In this document: positions 63,345-64,000 of the stretch, in pieces
Numbering within the stretch: position 1 is the first letter of the stretch
How the letters are laid out: every line of letters begins with the position of its first letter
Assembly (NCBI RefSeq): GCF_021018745.1
Contig: NZ_CP063845.1
Coordinates: 2,790,001 to 2,854,000, forward strand
DNA: 64,000 bases
From: Gloeobacter morelensis MG652769
GTDB taxonomy: Bacteria; Cyanobacteriota; Cyanobacteriia; Gloeobacterales; Gloeobacteraceae
Direction: 5' to 3'
Program-made: the position numbers and the translations under genes
Notes under the pieces: generated by a model
What the model saw: the letters and a program-made list of their open reading frames with translations, nothing else
What the model was told of the DNA's origin: nothing
The model's database searches: none

Positions 63345-63655
63345 ATCGGCTGGGGGCATGGGTGAGTCTGGCGCTGGCGCTGCCGTTGCTGGTGCCCATA
63401 GCCGCCTGCCAGGCCCAAGTACGCGAGGAGACCACCATGTTCACAGGGACGTTGCGCTTTATCGACATCGAGGCCGGGGTGTGGCAACTGGTCACCCCCC
63501 AGGGCAAGTACCAGTTGCGCTTCAAAAACCGGCCCGCGGATCTCAAGAGCCTCGAAGGTAAAACCGTACAAGTCAGAGGCACCGTCCGAGACGACCTGCT
63601 GACGACCACCATGGCGGGCAAAGTCCTCGAAGTCGAATCGCTCGGCGTTTCTTGA
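63341..63655 (+). CDS. Small lipoprotein, OB-fold-like
   Basis: 104 residues, GTG overlapping the protease stop. Signal with lipobox IAAC (Cys23). The rest is a small beta protein (MFTGTLRFIDIEAGVWQLVTPQGKYQLRF, VQVRGTVRDDLLTTTMAGKVLEVESL) of the type found in small OB-fold lipoproteins. Coupling suggests it acts with the protease, perhaps as a chaperone or inhibitor; this is inference. Confidence 0.75.
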   Translation: MNRLGAWVSLALALPLLVPIAACQAQVREETTMFTGTLRFIDIEAGVWQLVTPQGKYQLRFKNRPADLKSLEGKTVQVRGTVRDDLLTTTMAGKVLEVESLGVS

Positions 63656-63692
63656 ACCGGGTTAGCAACCCGTCGCTGTTTGGAGACATACT

Positions 63693-64000
63693 ATGCCCCA
63701 CGAGACTGCCCTTATTTCGACGATCGCAGTGGGACTGTCGCTGGCATTTATCGGTGGTTTTATCGCTACCCGGCTGAAGCTGCCGTCGCTGGTGGGCTAT
63801 TTGTTGGCGGGGGTGCTGGTCGGTCCGTTTACACCCGGTTTTGTCGCCGATACCGAGCTGGCGCCGCAGCTGGCCGAAATCGGGGTGATTCTGCTCATGT
63901 TCGGCGTCGGAATGCATTTTTCTGTGCGCGACTTGATGGCCGTGCGCAAGATCGCCGTACCCGGGGCAATAGTACAGATCGCGGCGGCGACGGCACTTGG
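63693..64000 (+). CDS. CPA2-family cation/H+ antiporter (N-terminal part)
   Basis: ATG at 63693 with TGGAG eight bases upstream; the gene runs out of the window after 102 codons. It starts MPHETALISTIAVGLSLAFI and has the second helix motif TRLKLPSLVGYLLAGVLVGPFTPGFVAD and LAEIGVILLMFGVGMHFSVRDLMAVRK. This is the Kef/YbaL/CPA2 sodium or potassium/proton antiporter start. TrkA-type domains would lie outside. Confidence 0.9.
   Translation, partial: MPHETALISTIAVGLSLAFIGGFIATRLKLPSLVGYLLAGVLVGPFTPGFVADTELAPQLAEIGVILLMFGVGMHFSVRDLMAVRKIAVPGAIVQIAAATAL

Overview
The window is high-GC, gene-dense bacterial chromosome and looks like a cyanobacterium. The evidence is a DUF4079 membrane protein, a VIPP1/IM30-type PspA, a DUF92 (VTE6-like) protein, two Uma2 (DUF820) proteins, a CsbD protein, and a WD40 protein whose N-terminal domain is familiar from cyanobacteria. 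The base composition, the two TonB receptors and the isolated rplB-rpsS pair make a Gloeobacter-type organism (no thylakoids) the best guess. That genus call is inference; no rRNA gene is present to test it.

Layout. 1-4112: end of lysS, convergent with a two-gene envelope operon. 4234-6906: TonB receptor. 6907-7914: AT-rich stretch without a convincing gene, next to an orphan parB that carries a 22-bp perfect palindrome. 9304-12869: palindromes and terminators, an S2P protease and ppk1. 12873-20112: secreted cyclophilin lipoprotein, an exported repeat protein, DUF4079, murI, smpB and an orphan histidine kinase. 20122-25361: DsbA-like oxidoreductase, class A PBP, MFS exporter, Uma2. 25424-28760: atypical transketolase, radC, SnoaL-like protein. 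28910-33234: DUF1579, YdeI, dockerin-like protein, rhodanese, Uma2, CsbD. 33409-37623: recJ, a 47-residue protein behind a good promoter, purB. 37674-41934: WD40/GTPase pair, rpsS-rplB, a small protein. 42238-46310: prs, DUF92, VIPP1, CHAD-CYTH. 46521-52787: second TonB receptor, FG-GAP repeat protein, phytase-like exported protein. 52922-57512: MFS, TPR, then a run with a 58-codon gene, coaBC and two small proteins. 57629-64000: unknown membrane protein, Ser/Thr kinase, TPR protein, membrane-anchored subtilase plus small lipoprotein, and the start of a CPA2 antiporter.

Themes. Many products are envelope or exported proteins (two TonB receptors, beta-propellers, FG-GAP and dockerin-like proteins, periplasmic protein-folding and proteolysis enzymes). 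Phosphate and polyphosphate recur: ppk1, a CHAD-CYTH fusion, and a phytase-like protein with a possible Pho box. Genes mostly sit singly or in pairs, frequently convergent with gaps of a few bases. The best candidate for an under-described system is the GTPase plus GAP1-N-like/WD40 pair at 37674-40217. The orphan parB with its internal palindrome and AT-rich neighbour comes second.
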